A stretch of 64,000 nucleotides of DNA, taken from positions 1 through 64,000 of the forward strand of contig NZ_JAMWZB010000003.1 in assembly GCF_024305035.1 (NCBI RefSeq). Reading direction: 5' to 3'. Made by a program: the position numbers and the translations under genes. This DNA is from Algoriphagus sp. (GTDB lineage: Bacteria > Bacteroidota > Bacteroidia > Cytophagales > Cyclobacteriaceae). Under the pieces are notes generated by a model. The model was not told the origin of the DNA. It saw nothing but the letters and a program-made list of their open reading frames with translations, and made no database searches. Below, in pieces: positions 45,172 to 56,476 of this stretch (the stretch's first letter is position 1; the number at the start of each line of letters is the position of its first letter).

Positions 45172-45536
45172 GGTTTGTTGGTTAAGTTGGACAAGTATTC
45201 AGGTTAAATTTAGTGGCTGCTCTTTCTTACCTAGATGCTAATTTCTAAATAAAGGATGCATGCATACTAAAACTAAAATCAAGCCAAAATTCAAATCTTT
45301 TTGAAAATCGAATTGATTTCAATTGTTTTATCGTAAAAAAATTAATGAAGGTTCGATTTAAATATTTTATTTAATGAAAATAAATTCATTTATAAATTAA
45401 CTTATTTAAAAAAATGAATTAATTGAATTTTATCCATTTAAAAAATTTAAAAAAGAATCTCAGGTTTTTTTAAAAACTATACCGAAAATGGCTTTTCTAG
45501 AGTTTTTGCTTTTTTCTTAATTTTTACTTAAGATTT
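45172..45536. other. Very AT-rich intergenic region
   Basis: About 365 bases between two minus-strand genes. The stretch 45290-45480 is more than 80 percent A/T, with A/T palindromes such as ATTTAAAT. A -7-like TAAATTTA lies at 45205-45212, about 33 bases upstream of the YXWGXW gene start. I see no terminator for the oxidoreductase gene that ends at 45537 and no gene. Confidence 0.4.
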
Positions 45537-46541
45537 TTAGAATAGTTTGTGTTGAGTCAGTTTTTCCAAGACCCAATTGGTCCAGGAGGCGCTTTCACCA
45601 GTACTCGGGCAGGTAGTTTTTCCCAATAAATCCCCAACAATCAATTCAATCAAAGGCTGCTGAATGTGCTGAGGTAAATCAAACTTAAAATAGGTTTCAT
45701 CGGCTTGATCTTTTTTGAGCTGAAATTCGCCTTTTCCAAAAGTCTCAAATCGGATTTGTCCCAGACTACCGTCAAGGATGATTTGATCCATTTGATTTTC
45801 TTGGGCACTGGCAAAGCTCCAACTACCTGTACCTACGGCACCTTGTTCGAAAGCAAAACTTCCTGCCACGGTATCCTCGGCTTCATACAATCCCGCTTGA
45901 TTGGCTTGAAAGCCGAAGGCATGGGTGATTTTTCCCAAGAAAAACTGGAGCAAGTCGATTTGATGAGAGGCCAAATCGTAAAAATATCCTCCTCCGGCGA
46001 TCTCTGGATTCACTCGCCAGTTATGTTCCAATGAAGCGATGATTTCCGGCTCGGGTTCCTGACGCATTTGTATGTGGACCGAACGGATTTTTCCGATTTC
46101 TCCCTGCTCGATTAATTCCTTGATTTTGACAAAATGGGGAAGTGCTCTTCGATAGTAGGCTACATAAAGTGGAACCTCGGCTTTTTCACAGATTCGGATC
46201 ATTTCTTGACATTCTGAATACGTGCGAGCCATGGGTTTTTCCACATAAACCGGTTTTCCTGCCTCTGCAGCTAATCGGGTAAAGTGAAGGTGCAAATGTG
46301 GAGGCGTGGCGATATAAATGGCATTGACCTCGGGATTTTCAATCAAGGCCTGTGCATCGGTGTACCAGTTGGGGACTTGGTGCCGCCTTGCATAGTCTTT
46401 GACTTTGGCTTCATTTCGACGCATCACAGCAACCAAGCGGGAATTTGGAACCAAATTCATGGCCGGTGCAGATTTCACTTCACAGACATTACCTACTCCG
46501 ATAATTCCCCATCGGACTTCTGAACCTTGAAATTTCTTCAT
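45537..46541 (-). CDS. Gfo/Idh/MocA-family sugar oxidoreductase
   Basis: A 334-residue NAD(P)-dependent oxidoreductase with the Gfo/Idh/MocA fold: Rossmann domain (about 8-125; IGVGNVCE), the conserved VEKPMA (Lys of the EKP motif), and a C-terminal alpha/beta domain with GGGYFYDLASHQIDLLQFFLG. The family oxidises sugars, inositols or their derivatives. It has no signal peptide, so it is cytoplasmic, unlike its neighbour at 46807. The ATG overlaps the stop of the small membrane gene (ATGA). The substrate is unknown. Confidence 0.9.
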   Translation of the reverse strand: MKKFQGSEVRWGIIGVGNVCEVKSAPAMNLVPNSRLVAVMRRNEAKVKDYARRHQVPNWYTDAQALIENPEVNAIYIATPPHLHLHFTRLAAEAGKPVYVEKPMARTYSECQEMIRICEKAEVPLYVAYYRRALPHFVKIKELIEQGEIGKIRSVHIQMRQEPEPEIIASLEHNWRVNPEIAGGGYFYDLASHQIDLLQFFLGKITHAFGFQANQAGLYEAEDTVAGSFAFEQGAVGTGSWSFASAQENQMDQIILDGSLGQIRFETFGKGEFQLKKDQADETYFKFDLPQHIQQPLIELIVGDLLGKTTCPSTGESASWTNWVLEKLTQHKLF

Positions 46542-46738
46542 GATTTCCCTTTAAATCGCAGCCCATCAATCACCAGACTCAAACCTGTCTGAAACACAAT
46601 CAACCCTGCAGTCCCATACCAAAACCAAGGCTCCCCTGAAAGTTTTTGAAGTCCGGCGTCAATACTCATCGAAAGACCTGCTCCGGTCAATAGTAAGCCT
46701 CCGACGGATTGAACCCAGTAACGTGTTTTTTTTCTCAT
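46538..46738 (-). CDS. Small two-helix membrane protein coupled to Gfo/Idh/MocA gene
   Basis: A 66-residue protein with a basic N-terminus (MRKKTRY) and two predicted membrane segments (about 8-26 and 38-60), without a recognisable family. Its stop overlaps the oxidoreductase start (ATGA), so the two are coupled. It lies downstream of a strong terminator (46748-46786) that closes the preceding transcription unit, so it needs read-through or its own promoter. The function is unknown. Confidence 0.65.
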   Translation of the reverse strand: MRKKTRYWVQSVGGLLLTGAGLSMSIDAGLQKLSGEPWFWYGTAGLIVFQTGLSLVIDGLRFKGKS

Positions 46739-46747
46739 TTATCCTCA

Positions 46748-46786
46748 CGATTAAAAAACCAAAAGCCGCAAATTCACGGCTTTTGG
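46748..46786 (-). terminator. Terminator downstream of the Tat-exported Gfo/Idh/MocA gene
   Basis: A perfect 10-bp stem CCAAAAGCCG/CGGCTTTTGG (46759-46768 with 46777-46786) with an 8-base loop, followed on the minus strand by a T run (six T). A strong intrinsic terminator, 20 bases past the stop at 46807. Confidence 0.9.
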
Positions 46787-46806
46787 TCAGGCAACTTATC
46801 TCCGGT

Positions 46807-48273
46807 TCATACCTCAAATCCCGGACGATATTCTCTTCCGACGAATTGATTGGCTTCTTCCAAATTGGTAATTCGCATATTTTCTCCATCCCAAAGAAGC
46901 TTTTTGCGGGCGAAAAACTCTTGACGGCCTTGTGCATTTTCTCTTCTGAGCATGTAGCTTCGAATGGCCAGATTTCCCATTAAAACAGTTTCGGTCATTG
47001 GTCCGGCATAGTCAAAGGAAGAAGTCAAACCTTGATGCTCCGAAGAGCCAAATCCAGCTTTACAAGCCTCAACCCACAATCGCTGATGTCCATATTCCCG
47101 TTCCATTCCTTCCTCGCTTTGAGGACCTTCTTCTTTTGTGCCGTCATTGAGATATAATTTTGGCATCAGTGGAGAAGAATCATTGATATTGGTGGAGATG
47201 ATTCCTTTTTCTCCAATGATCAAGACGCCATTGGCTGAATTAGCACCACCGATATCATCATTGGCAGGAATGATGTCAGGATGGGCTGGTCGTATTCCAC
47301 CATCCATCCATGTCATTTTGATCGGACTTTTGCTTTTTTCAGTTGCTGAAAAATTTAAAGTTATGAATGAAGACGCAGGACAGCCATCAGGATGGTAATC
47401 CGGGGTCCACATCTGTGAAAAAACAGAGCCTACCGAGCATTCTGCATCCAATGGATAATGCAATCCCAGTGTTCTAAATGGAATGTCGATCAAATGGCAA
47501 CCCACATCACCGAGGGCTCCTGTTCCATAGGCCCACCATCCTCGCCAGTTGAAGGGATGAAGATTTGGCGTAAAAGGGATGTCCTCAGCTGGACCTAACC
47601 ACAGATTCCAATCCAAAGCATCAGGCTTGGCACCCGGTTCTGGTTTTGGGAAAGGTCCTCCTTGTGGCCATACGGGGCGATTGGTCCAGACCTCTACTTT
47701 GGAAACTGCTCCGATTCTGTCCTCATCGATCCATTGTTGGACGAGTTTGAGCAAGGGATTAGAACCACCTTGATTTCCCATCTGGGTAACTACTTTTTGT
47801 GATCGGGCCATTTCAGTCAGCATTCGGGCTTCTCGAATATTGTGCGTCATGGGCTTCTGAACGTAGACGTGTTTGCCTCGCTCCATGGCATATTTAGCGG
47901 CAGGACCATGCACATGATCCGGAGTGGAAATGGTCACTGCATCAATGTCGGTTTCCTTGTCAAGCATTTCCCGGTAATCCGCGTAGAGTTTAGCTTTGGG
48001 AAAGCGGTCTACTGAGCTTTTGGCAGAGCCAGAAAAATCCACATCGCAAAGAGCAACTACGCGTTCTCTTCCGCCCACAGAAGCTAATTCAATATCGCTG
48101 GCTCCTTTACCTCCTGCTCCGATAGCAGCCAAATTCAGTTGATCCGAAGGGGCAGTAAAGCCTGTGCCTCCCAGAACATGTCTGGGAACAATCAAGAAAG
48201 AAGAGGCTATGGCCGCATTTTTAATAAACTCCCTTCTGGACTGACCCGAAGGTTCTTGGTTTTGTTTTTTCAT
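46807..48273 (-). CDS. Tat-exported Gfo/Idh/MocA-family oxidoreductase
   Basis: A 488-residue protein with a twin-arginine signal (SRREFIKNAAIA at about 12-23), so it is exported folded to the periplasm. The Rossmann motif is LAAIGAGGKGASD; the catalytic-lysine motif reads YVQKPMTHN, with Gln in place of the usual Glu of EKP. The C-terminal domain contains GDVGCHLIDIPFRTL. This QKP subgroup is common among secreted Bacteroidota and planctomycete oxidoreductases of unknown substrate. An upstream in-frame ATG at 48306 adds 11 residues ahead of the Tat signal; 48273 is preferred. It is a separate transcription unit ending at the terminator. Confidence 0.88.
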   Translation of the reverse strand: MKKQNQEPSGQSRREFIKNAAIASSFLIVPRHVLGGTGFTAPSDQLNLAAIGAGGKGASDIELASVGGRERVVALCDVDFSGSAKSSVDRFPKAKLYADYREMLDKETDIDAVTISTPDHVHGPAAKYAMERGKHVYVQKPMTHNIREARMLTEMARSQKVVTQMGNQGGSNPLLKLVQQWIDEDRIGAVSKVEVWTNRPVWPQGGPFPKPEPGAKPDALDWNLWLGPAEDIPFTPNLHPFNWRGWWAYGTGALGDVGCHLIDIPFRTLGLHYPLDAECSVGSVFSQMWTPDYHPDGCPASSFITLNFSATEKSKSPIKMTWMDGGIRPAHPDIIPANDDIGGANSANGVLIIGEKGIISTNINDSSPLMPKLYLNDGTKEEGPQSEEGMEREYGHQRLWVEACKAGFGSSEHQGLTSSFDYAGPMTETVLMGNLAIRSYMLRRENAQGRQEFFARKKLLWDGENMRITNLEEANQFVGREYRPGFEV

Positions 48274-48350
48274 AGGTTTAAAAAGGGTTTGATGTTTAAC
48301 AGACAAGTTATTAATTCTTTTGGGGGAATGCCGTTTTTTGGTACCAAAGG

Positions 48351-49808
48351 TTAATTGTTTTCCTGAGCTGTCAGATGTTTGCTGGGTTCAAAAGAATCGA
48401 AAGGGTAATCCCTTGGCAAAACTTCAATTCCTGAAGTCACTTTTAATGGCGTTTTCCCGGCAAAAGTCATTTCCACAAAGTAAGCTCGGAATCCTTGATC
48501 GGGAGTTTTCATGAGTACTTCTAGTTTCCCCTCTTCGGGCATGCTGATCTCCTCAGATACCCAGTTGGGCCCAAATTCATCCACCCGAAAATCCCTAGAA
48601 AATTGATTGTAAGCAGACCAAAGCTTGACTGAGATGGGGAGCTGATTCTTAGGGGTTTGCAAAATGATTTTGTCTTCGCGTATTTCCCAATGATATTTGG
48701 GCCGTTCTTGATTATTTAAAATTGAAGCATAAAAGGATAGTAAATTAGGAAAAGCATCCGATTCGCTGAGGTCATGGCCAAAATTGGGGACATATTGTAG
48801 GTGCTTTTCTCCTTTGAGATCATTCCAATAAAACTCCCAACTATCGGGTTGGAAAAACTGGTCGCCCGCTGCATTAATTAGGAGTTTTGGGATTTCTAAC
48901 CCATCTACAAAGGAGTAGGGTTCGGTTAACTCCAACATCCGATCAAACTCGGGCGTATTTATCCACTCCATGATTCCTTCGCGCACATAATCATTCACTG
49001 CAGGGGCCCAAAACCCGTAATTTCGCCAATGATGTTGAAATGAAGGTTCCAGGTTGAGTAGGTCGATGACTACAGGAGCAATGGCGATTACCCGATCATC
49101 GGTAGCTGCGGTGGTCCAAGTGGTCCACCCGCGCTTAGATGCACCACCCACAAAAAAATGCTTGAGTTCCAACTGGTAGTTTTCTTTAACTACTTCGGTG
49201 ACGGCATCCATGGCAAGTTTGACGGATTTGGTCATGGGGAACCTCGCCAACCATTTAGCCTCTTCATCTTTGGCTCCGCCTTCTAGAAATTTGCGCCATC
49301 CATAAGCAATGATGGCATCCTCATAGCGCTCACCCCATTCATCTCCGGTAAAAGTGAGAGGTTGAAAAGGGATATTGTGAATTTGAGCAACCACAGAGTT
49401 GGTCTGAAGGGCTGCCTGGCGAATTAGTGCGTTCGGTTCGGTCGGCATGGGGGTGTTTTTGCTTCCTCCTCCAATCCAAATCATGCCGGTTTGGAAGGTG
49501 GTTTCCTTGGGAACCATTAGCGAAACCCAGTGCCACCATTCGGTATCGTCGACCAAACTATCTGTCAGCCAATGCTGGGAAAACATTTTCAGGACATGGA
49601 AATCTGCTTTTTGGCCGGGAGAAGAATGAACCAATTCAAATCGGAAGGTAGGCTCTGGTGCTTGAACATATTTTTTTAGCAAGTCTTTACCTTGAGAAAT
49701 TGGAGGTTTTTCCTGCTGTTTCTTTCGTTGAGAATCACAGGAGAAAAATCCCAAAGTAACCAAGAAAATAAGGGGGGTAACTATCCTTATTAAGAAATTG
49801 AAGTTCAT
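48351..49808 (-). CDS. PhoPQ-activated pathogenicity-related (PqaA-type) lipoprotein
   Basis: A 485-residue lipoprotein (lipobox LGFFSC, Cys about residue 24). The body matches the PhoPQ-related (PqaA) family, an alpha/beta-hydrolase relative: FHVLKMFSQHWL, the GGASKRGWTTW nucleophile-elbow-like motif with the candidate Ser, then DDRVIAIAPVVIDLLN and FGHDLSESD near the end. The family is annotated as virulence-linked from Salmonella, but its enzymatic function is not established. It is divergent from the GH97 gene, with overlapping candidate promoters in the 98-base gap. Confidence 0.85.
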   Translation of the reverse strand: MNFNFLIRIVTPLIFLVTLGFFSCDSQRKKQQEKPPISQGKDLLKKYVQAPEPTFRFELVHSSPGQKADFHVLKMFSQHWLTDSLVDDTEWWHWVSLMVPKETTFQTGMIWIGGGSKNTPMPTEPNALIRQAALQTNSVVAQIHNIPFQPLTFTGDEWGERYEDAIIAYGWRKFLEGGAKDEEAKWLARFPMTKSVKLAMDAVTEVVKENYQLELKHFFVGGASKRGWTTWTTAATDDRVIAIAPVVIDLLNLEPSFQHHWRNYGFWAPAVNDYVREGIMEWINTPEFDRMLELTEPYSFVDGLEIPKLLINAAGDQFFQPDSWEFYWNDLKGEKHLQYVPNFGHDLSESDAFPNLLSFYASILNNQERPKYHWEIREDKIILQTPKNQLPISVKLWSAYNQFSRDFRVDEFGPNWVSEEISMPEEGKLEVLMKTPDQGFRAYFVEMTFAGKTPLKVTSGIEVLPRDYPFDSFEPSKHLTAQENN

Positions 49809-49826
49809 AGTTTAACGCTAAATTTG
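49798..49826 (+). promoter_or_regulatory. Candidate promoter of the GH97 gene
   Basis: TTG at 49798-49800, 18 bases, then TAAATTTG at 49819-49826, an exact match to TAnnTTTG. The leader would be about 75 bases. It partly overlaps the divergent candidate promoter on the other strand. Confidence 0.45.
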
Positions 49827-49831
49827 TACTG

Positions 49832-49862
49832 AAAATCTACTAATTTTAAAAGCTGACTACAA
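49832..49862 (-). promoter_or_regulatory. Candidate promoter of the PhoPQ-related gene
   Basis: On the minus strand TTG (49860-49862), 20 bases, then TAGATTTT (49832-49839), one base from consensus. It gives a leader of about 20 bases to the ATG at 49808. Confidence 0.4.
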
Positions 49863-49906
49863 GGTTTCAGTAAAAAAGCTTTTCTCCAATTAAAATTGTA
49901 ATACTC

Positions 49907-52040
<2,134 letters not shown>

Positions 52041-52222
52041 GGGATGATAGTGGTCGTCGGTGGTTACGCTAACCATTGGAGTGGGAAAGGGGAGGGAATG
52101 TTTTGGGCAAGGATCTTTGGAACAGTGAAAGCCACTTTGTGGATCATTTAATCAATCAAATCCAACAGAAAATAAGTAATGCTTGATTAAGCAAGGTTTC
52201 ATTTTCACTTTTCCGATAAAAA

Positions 52223-52810
52223 ATGATGAAAATTAAACCGATAGTTTTATCCCTCTTGATAGTTAGCCTTTTTTCATGCAGAGAAACAGAAGAAGAACCC
52301 CAAAATCCCGATCAAGCCTTTCTTAGTTTTAAAGTAAATGGTGAATTGAAGGAATTCGAAGCGACAAATAGCCCCATGGGCTTCTCTTTTGACCCGGATG
52401 GTCCTTTTTATCTGGCTAATTTTTCGGTTTTGGCGAACCCCACTGATGGAAGCAAAAATTTTATTTCCGGCTTTTTACGGAATGAAACCCTTTTTGAAAC
52501 CAATGAAATCCTAGAAATGCAAAACCCAATTCTTTTTCAAGGTATTCCGATGGTTCGGATTCAATTGACTTACTCCAATGAAGCTGGCGAGCTCTATAAT
52601 GCTGTGCTTTTTCAGGAGGACTTCCCCACGCTTTTGGCAACGGATGATGCTAGATTTCAATTTACAGAAATTACTGAAAACTGGGTAAAAGGAGAGTTTA
52701 GCGGGAATCTACTCGGGCCGGTTTTTGTAACGAACGGAAGAGGCGACACTGAATTGCGGATTACCGAAGGTAAATTCAGTATGCCGCTCTTGCGAAACAA
52801 TCTGCCTTAG
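52223..52810 (+). CDS. Hypothetical lipoprotein
   Basis: A 195-residue lipoprotein (lipobox SLFSC, Cys about residue 19) with a mature region starting RETEEEPQNPDQ. It has beta-strand-rich sequence with AFLSFKVNGELKEFEATN, a pattern seen in many small Bacteroidota lipoproteins with an unknown beta-sandwich. It converges on the outer membrane protein gene; the 3' ends overlap by 4 bases. No function is assigned. Confidence 0.72.
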   Translation: MMKIKPIVLSLLIVSLFSCRETEEEPQNPDQAFLSFKVNGELKEFEATNSPMGFSFDPDGPFYLANFSVLANPTDGSKNFISGFLRNETLFETNEILEMQNPILFQGIPMVRIQLTYSNEAGELYNAVLFQEDFPTLLATDDARFQFTEITENWVKGEFSGNLLGPVFVTNGRGDTELRITEGKFSMPLLRNNLP

Positions 52811-53379
52811 AGTTTGACAGCTAAGCCTACATTAAGAAATGCTACTCCATAACCCAATTCACCAAAGGCGGCTAAGTTGGGGTTGAAATAGTAACGTGCT
52901 CCGCCAAAAATGGTCAATCCAGCAGTGTTACCAAAATTCCCAGAACTGCCGGTATTAAAACCTGAATTGTCTTCATAAGAATAATTCAGGAGGTTATAGC
53001 TTGCCATCAATCCGGCATAGATATCCAATTTTTCATTTTGTATTTGAGTAAAATGCAAGGCTCCCCGCACTCCAATGATGGTGTAATTCCACTTGGACTT
53101 CGATTGGATCATGCTCGAATTGGTTTCATAGGAAAAACTTTTGTATCCGACATAACCACCCAAGCTGATAATTCCGATTTCTCCAGCCGGAGCGATACCT
53201 TGTTCGTACATCAGACTTATGGCTGGGATTTGACTGCTATAATCAAAGCCACCAAGCGAGCTTCCAATGCCTACTCCTGCAGAAAGAACTTGGGTAGATT
53301 GATCAAAATTTTGAGCATTTCCTGTCAAAAAGGTAGAAACGCAAATTAGAATTGTGAGTGTGAGATAGCCTATTTTCAT
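52807..53379 (-). CDS. Outer membrane beta-barrel protein
   Basis: A 190-residue protein with a signal peptide (about 1-22), then alternating amphipathic strands (GVGIGSSLGGFDYS, LYINLGGYVGYKSF-type, IIGVRGALHFT, GLTIFGGARYYFNPNLAAFGELGYG), ending in a strand of the outer-membrane type (VGLAVKL). It resembles the OmpA/OmpW-like 8-stranded barrels. A TAGATTTG -7 element lies about 41 bases upstream. The role is unknown. Confidence 0.8.
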   Translation of the reverse strand: MKIGYLTLTILICVSTFLTGNAQNFDQSTQVLSAGVGIGSSLGGFDYSSQIPAISLMYEQGIAPAGEIGIISLGGYVGYKSFSYETNSSMIQSKSKWNYTIIGVRGALHFTQIQNEKLDIYAGLMASYNLLNYSYEDNSGFNTGSSGNFGNTAGLTIFGGARYYFNPNLAAFGELGYGVAFLNVGLAVKL

Positions 53380-53419
53380 CTGTTTGTAATTTGTTATTTA
53401 GCCGTCAGATGGAATCTCG

Positions 53420-53427
53420 CAAATCTA
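53420..53427 (-). promoter_or_regulatory. -7 promoter element of the outer membrane protein gene
   Basis: Minus-strand TAGATTTG is an exact TAnnTTTG match, about 40 bases ahead of the ATG at 53379. No -33 TTTG is present at the expected distance. A TGAC-N6-GTCA inverted repeat (53442-53455) lies just upstream and may bind a regulator. Confidence 0.45.
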
Positions 53428-53605
53428 CTCATCCCGGTGTGTGACGGGTATGTCATGCTCGATTTCATGGTTTTAAATTTTCAGTCAAACTAGGGGGTAT
53501 TTCTTAAAAACTGAATCCAGAATGATTTTCTGTCTTGATTTCCTTATTTGCTGATTTATTTCAACTGGTTTTTGTAAAAAATACTGTAATTTATTTGCTG
53601 ATTTA

Positions 53606-55675
53606 ATGCACATGAAAAAGTTTTTTGCACTACTTCTTTTTGTTTTTAGGGTGGGAAATCTGCAGGCTCAAAATCAGATTGATTCCTTGCTGAAAGAGTT
53701 AACCCAGCCTACACTTTCTGATAGTTTGCGTGCTTTTTTGCATAGCGAATTGGCCTTTGAATTTGCAGGCGTAGATCCACATCGTGGGTTGGCTTTTGCG
53801 GATTCGGCTCTAGCATTCGCCCAAAAAGCAGAAAGTTCTTCTTTGGAGACTTCAGCACATAATAGCAAAGGAGTGAATTATTGGTACTTGGGTGAAGATT
53901 CCCTTGCTGCTTTAGAGTACCAATTGGTTTTTCTGTCGCACTTAAATTCCGGAAATCTCAGAGGTCAGGCTACCTCTTCCAATAATTTGGCCTTACTATT
54001 CTACAATCAAGGTGATTACCGGGGGGCTTTGGAAAATCACCAAAAGGCAAGCCGTATTTTTGAAGAATTGGGTTTGCGAAAAAACCTGATCAATAGTCTG
54101 ACTAATACTGGAGTTGTTTTTTTGGCTTTGGCCGATTACCCCAATGCGCTGGAATATTTTTTAAAGGCTATGAAAAAAACCGAAAATGAAGATTTCTGGG
54201 AAAGGGGAAATATCTCCAATAATTTGGGGCTAGTGTACAAAAATCTAGGAGATTTTGCTCGGGCCGATTCGATCTATCAAGTGGCAGTCAGGGAATATAA
54301 AAAAGATGGAAATCTTCAAGCTCAAGCAAATTCTCTCGGAAATCTGGCAGTTATCAAACAGGTTCAAGGCAAGTTGAATTTGGCCGAAAACTTGGTTTTG
54401 GAAGCCTTGGAAATTAACCGTAAAATCGGAAATCAGCGAAGGATTGCATCCGATTTTGCCACTTTGTCTTCTATTTATACCCAGATGGATCAGTTCGGGA
54501 AATCAGCACTATTTCTCGATAGTGCTATTCAATTGTATCGTTCAGTGGGGGAAAGATTAAACCTTTCAAAGGTCCTTCTCGAAAAAGCAGCAAGTGAAAA
54601 AAAACGGGCGAATTGGAATTCAGCTCAGCGTCTAGAACTGGAGGCCTTGAAGCTTGCTGAGGAAAGTAATTCTCTGGAGGTTCAAAAAAATGCCTGGCTT
54701 GCTTTGTCAGAGACTTTTCGGGGAAGAAGGGCCTTCTCCAAAGCTTTGGAAGCTTTTGAGCGCGCCCAACTTTTCAAGGATAGTATTTTTAATGATGAAA
54801 ATCGAAAGCAAATACTCAGACTTCAACTAGGGTATGAATTTGATCAAAAAGCACAATTGATGCAGTCTGAATTTGAGAAAGAACGGATTCTGCTAGATCT
54901 TCAAACCCGTGAAAGTCAACTAAAAGCCCGACTGTATTTGATGGGATTGCTGGTAGTATTGTTAGTAGGGGCAGGTTTATTTTTGTTGTTAAAGTATCAA
55001 ACAAATCAGCGAAGGAAACTATTGCAACAACGCTATCAGGCGGAAATTTCAGAATTGGAACTCAAAGCACTCAAGGCACAAATGAACCCACATTTTATTT
55101 TTAATGCACTGAGCTCGATCAGTCATTTTTTACTGAAAAATGAACCGGAGGAAGCAGATCGGTATTTGACAAAGTTTGCCCGAATGATACGGAAAATTTT
55201 AGATTACAGTGAGTTGAGGGAGATATCGATGGAAGAGGAAATTCGATTTCTGAGGGATTACATTCAAATAGAGGCTTTAAGGCTTGGCAAAACCATCGAG
55301 TTACTAGTCCAAAATCCCGATCGGCTGGATTTGAATAAGATTAAAGTCCCTCCCTTACTTTTACAACCTTTGGTGGAAAACAGCATTTGGCATGCTATCG
55401 CCAAAACGGAAGAAAATGGCCAGATCAAATTTATTTTTGAGCGCAAGGAAAGTGGCGTCCAGCTCAGTTTGAGAGATAATGGAAAAGGACAGGTTCCTAC
55501 AATTGAACTTGGTGCTGACCATCGGTCTTTGGGAATGAAACTGGTTGAAAAGCGTTTGTTAAATTTCCAAAATACGAAAGAAACCGAAAATCCTGTTTTT
55601 GATTTTGATGTTGACTCTGAAGGGTTCTGGGTAAGACTGCAATTTAATTTACCAAAAAATCTAGTGAATTTATGA
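53606..55675 (+). CDS. LytS/YehU-type sensor histidine kinase with TPR sensor region
   Basis: A 689-residue histidine kinase. Signal or first membrane segment about 1-20, a long extracytoplasmic TPR array (about 60-420; NNLALLFYNQGDYRGALENHQKA), one transmembrane helix (about 444-465, LMGLLVVLLVGAGLFLLL), then a His_kinase domain (PF06580-type) with the phosphoacceptor His496 in MNPHFIFNAL, and an ATPase domain with LLLQPLVENSIWHA and DNGKG. Met3 at 53612 is an alternative start. The stop overlaps the LytTR regulator start (ATGA), so the pair forms a two-component system. The signal is unknown. Confidence 0.92.
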   Translation: MHMKKFFALLLFVFRVGNLQAQNQIDSLLKELTQPTLSDSLRAFLHSELAFEFAGVDPHRGLAFADSALAFAQKAESSSLETSAHNSKGVNYWYLGEDSLAALEYQLVFLSHLNSGNLRGQATSSNNLALLFYNQGDYRGALENHQKASRIFEELGLRKNLINSLTNTGVVFLALADYPNALEYFLKAMKKTENEDFWERGNISNNLGLVYKNLGDFARADSIYQVAVREYKKDGNLQAQANSLGNLAVIKQVQGKLNLAENLVLEALEINRKIGNQRRIASDFATLSSIYTQMDQFGKSALFLDSAIQLYRSVGERLNLSKVLLEKAASEKKRANWNSAQRLELEALKLAEESNSLEVQKNAWLALSETFRGRRAFSKALEAFERAQLFKDSIFNDENRKQILRLQLGYEFDQKAQLMQSEFEKERILLDLQTRESQLKARLYLMGLLVVLLVGAGLFLLLKYQTNQRRKLLQQRYQAEISELELKALKAQMNPHFIFNALSSISHFLLKNEPEEADRYLTKFARMIRKILDYSELREISMEEEIRFLRDYIQIEALRLGKTIELLVQNPDRLDLNKIKVPPLLLQPLVENSIWHAIAKTEENGQIKFIFERKESGVQLSLRDNGKGQVPTIELGADHRSLGMKLVEKRLLNFQNTKETENPVFDFDVDSEGFWVRLQFNLPKNLVNL

Positions 55676-56421
55676 TTCGATACGCCATTGTAGAAGACGA
55701 GCCTCAAAGCGCGGAGCGATTAAAATTGCTGATGGACAGAGATCATCAGGATTTGTTTGAGCGGATTGGGGTAATCAAAAATGCGGAAGATGTTGAAGGT
55801 TTTTTCCGAGAAAATTCTCCAGATTTGGTTTTTTGGGATGTAGAACTTGGGGGAACAACTGCTTTTGAATTACTAGCTGGAATTCCAGAAAGGGAATTTC
55901 AAATGATCTTCATTACCGGGTATCAAGAGTATGCGCTTCAAGCAATTAAAGCAAATGCGCTAGATTACCTGCTCAAACCTGTCGATGCAGATGAATTAAG
56001 CCAAGCCCTCAAGCGGGTTGAGATCAAAAGAAGCAATGGAGTGAGTAAAACTGAGTTAGAAGGGGTTTTTAAATCGCTTATTCCCCTAAAAAATCTTCAA
56101 AAAATTGCCTTACCGACAACATTGGGATTAGAGTTTGTTCCAATAGATTCGATTCTGCGATGTCAGGCCGATGTCAATTACACTCATTTTTTTCTGCAAG
56201 ATGGAAGAAAAATCACCAGCTCCAAAACTCTGAAGGAATATGAAAATCAGTTGGGATCCCACGGTTTTTTTCGGGTTCATAATAGTCATTTGGTTAATTT
56301 AAAAGAAGTCCGATACTACACCAAAGGGAAGGGAGGGTTTTTGACACTGAACGATGGAACGGAGGTGGAGGTAGCCTCTCGAAGGAAGGAGGAATTGCTG
56401 CAAATTCTCAAAGGCTTTTAA
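55672..56421 (+). CDS. LytTR-family response regulator
   Basis: A 249-residue response regulator with a receiver domain (about 1-120) holding the acidic pair Glu8-Asp9, the phosphoacceptor Asp56 (FWDVELGG) and Lys101 (LLKPVD), and a C-terminal LytTR DNA-binding domain (about 145-245; ILRCQADVNYTHF, FFRVHNSHLVNL). It is the partner of the upstream kinase (4-base overlap). LytTR regulators bind direct repeats upstream of their targets. The nearest downstream genes are the tandem sulfatases, 55 bases on, which makes them candidate targets or operon members. Confidence 0.93.
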   Translation: MIRYAIVEDEPQSAERLKLLMDRDHQDLFERIGVIKNAEDVEGFFRENSPDLVFWDVELGGTTAFELLAGIPEREFQMIFITGYQEYALQAIKANALDYLLKPVDADELSQALKRVEIKRSNGVSKTELEGVFKSLIPLKNLQKIALPTTLGLEFVPIDSILRCQADVNYTHFFLQDGRKITSSKTLKEYENQLGSHGFFRVHNSHLVNLKEVRYYTKGKGGFLTLNDGTEVEVASRRKEELLQILKGF

Positions 56422-56476
56422 ATTGAACGTAGTCTTTGTATTTTGAGCTTTGCTTCAAACCCAGCCTTTTAATTCC

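Noticed and set aside
45290..45480. Very AT-rich block with a TTATCCATT-like sequence, considered as a replication origin
   Set aside because: No cluster of DnaA boxes (TTATCCACA) and no dnaA, dnaN or other origin-linked genes nearby.
52063..52080. TGGTTA-CGC-TAACCA palindrome after the GH97 gene, considered as a terminator
   Set aside because: Short stem and no T tract; could be a regulatory site, but nothing supports this.
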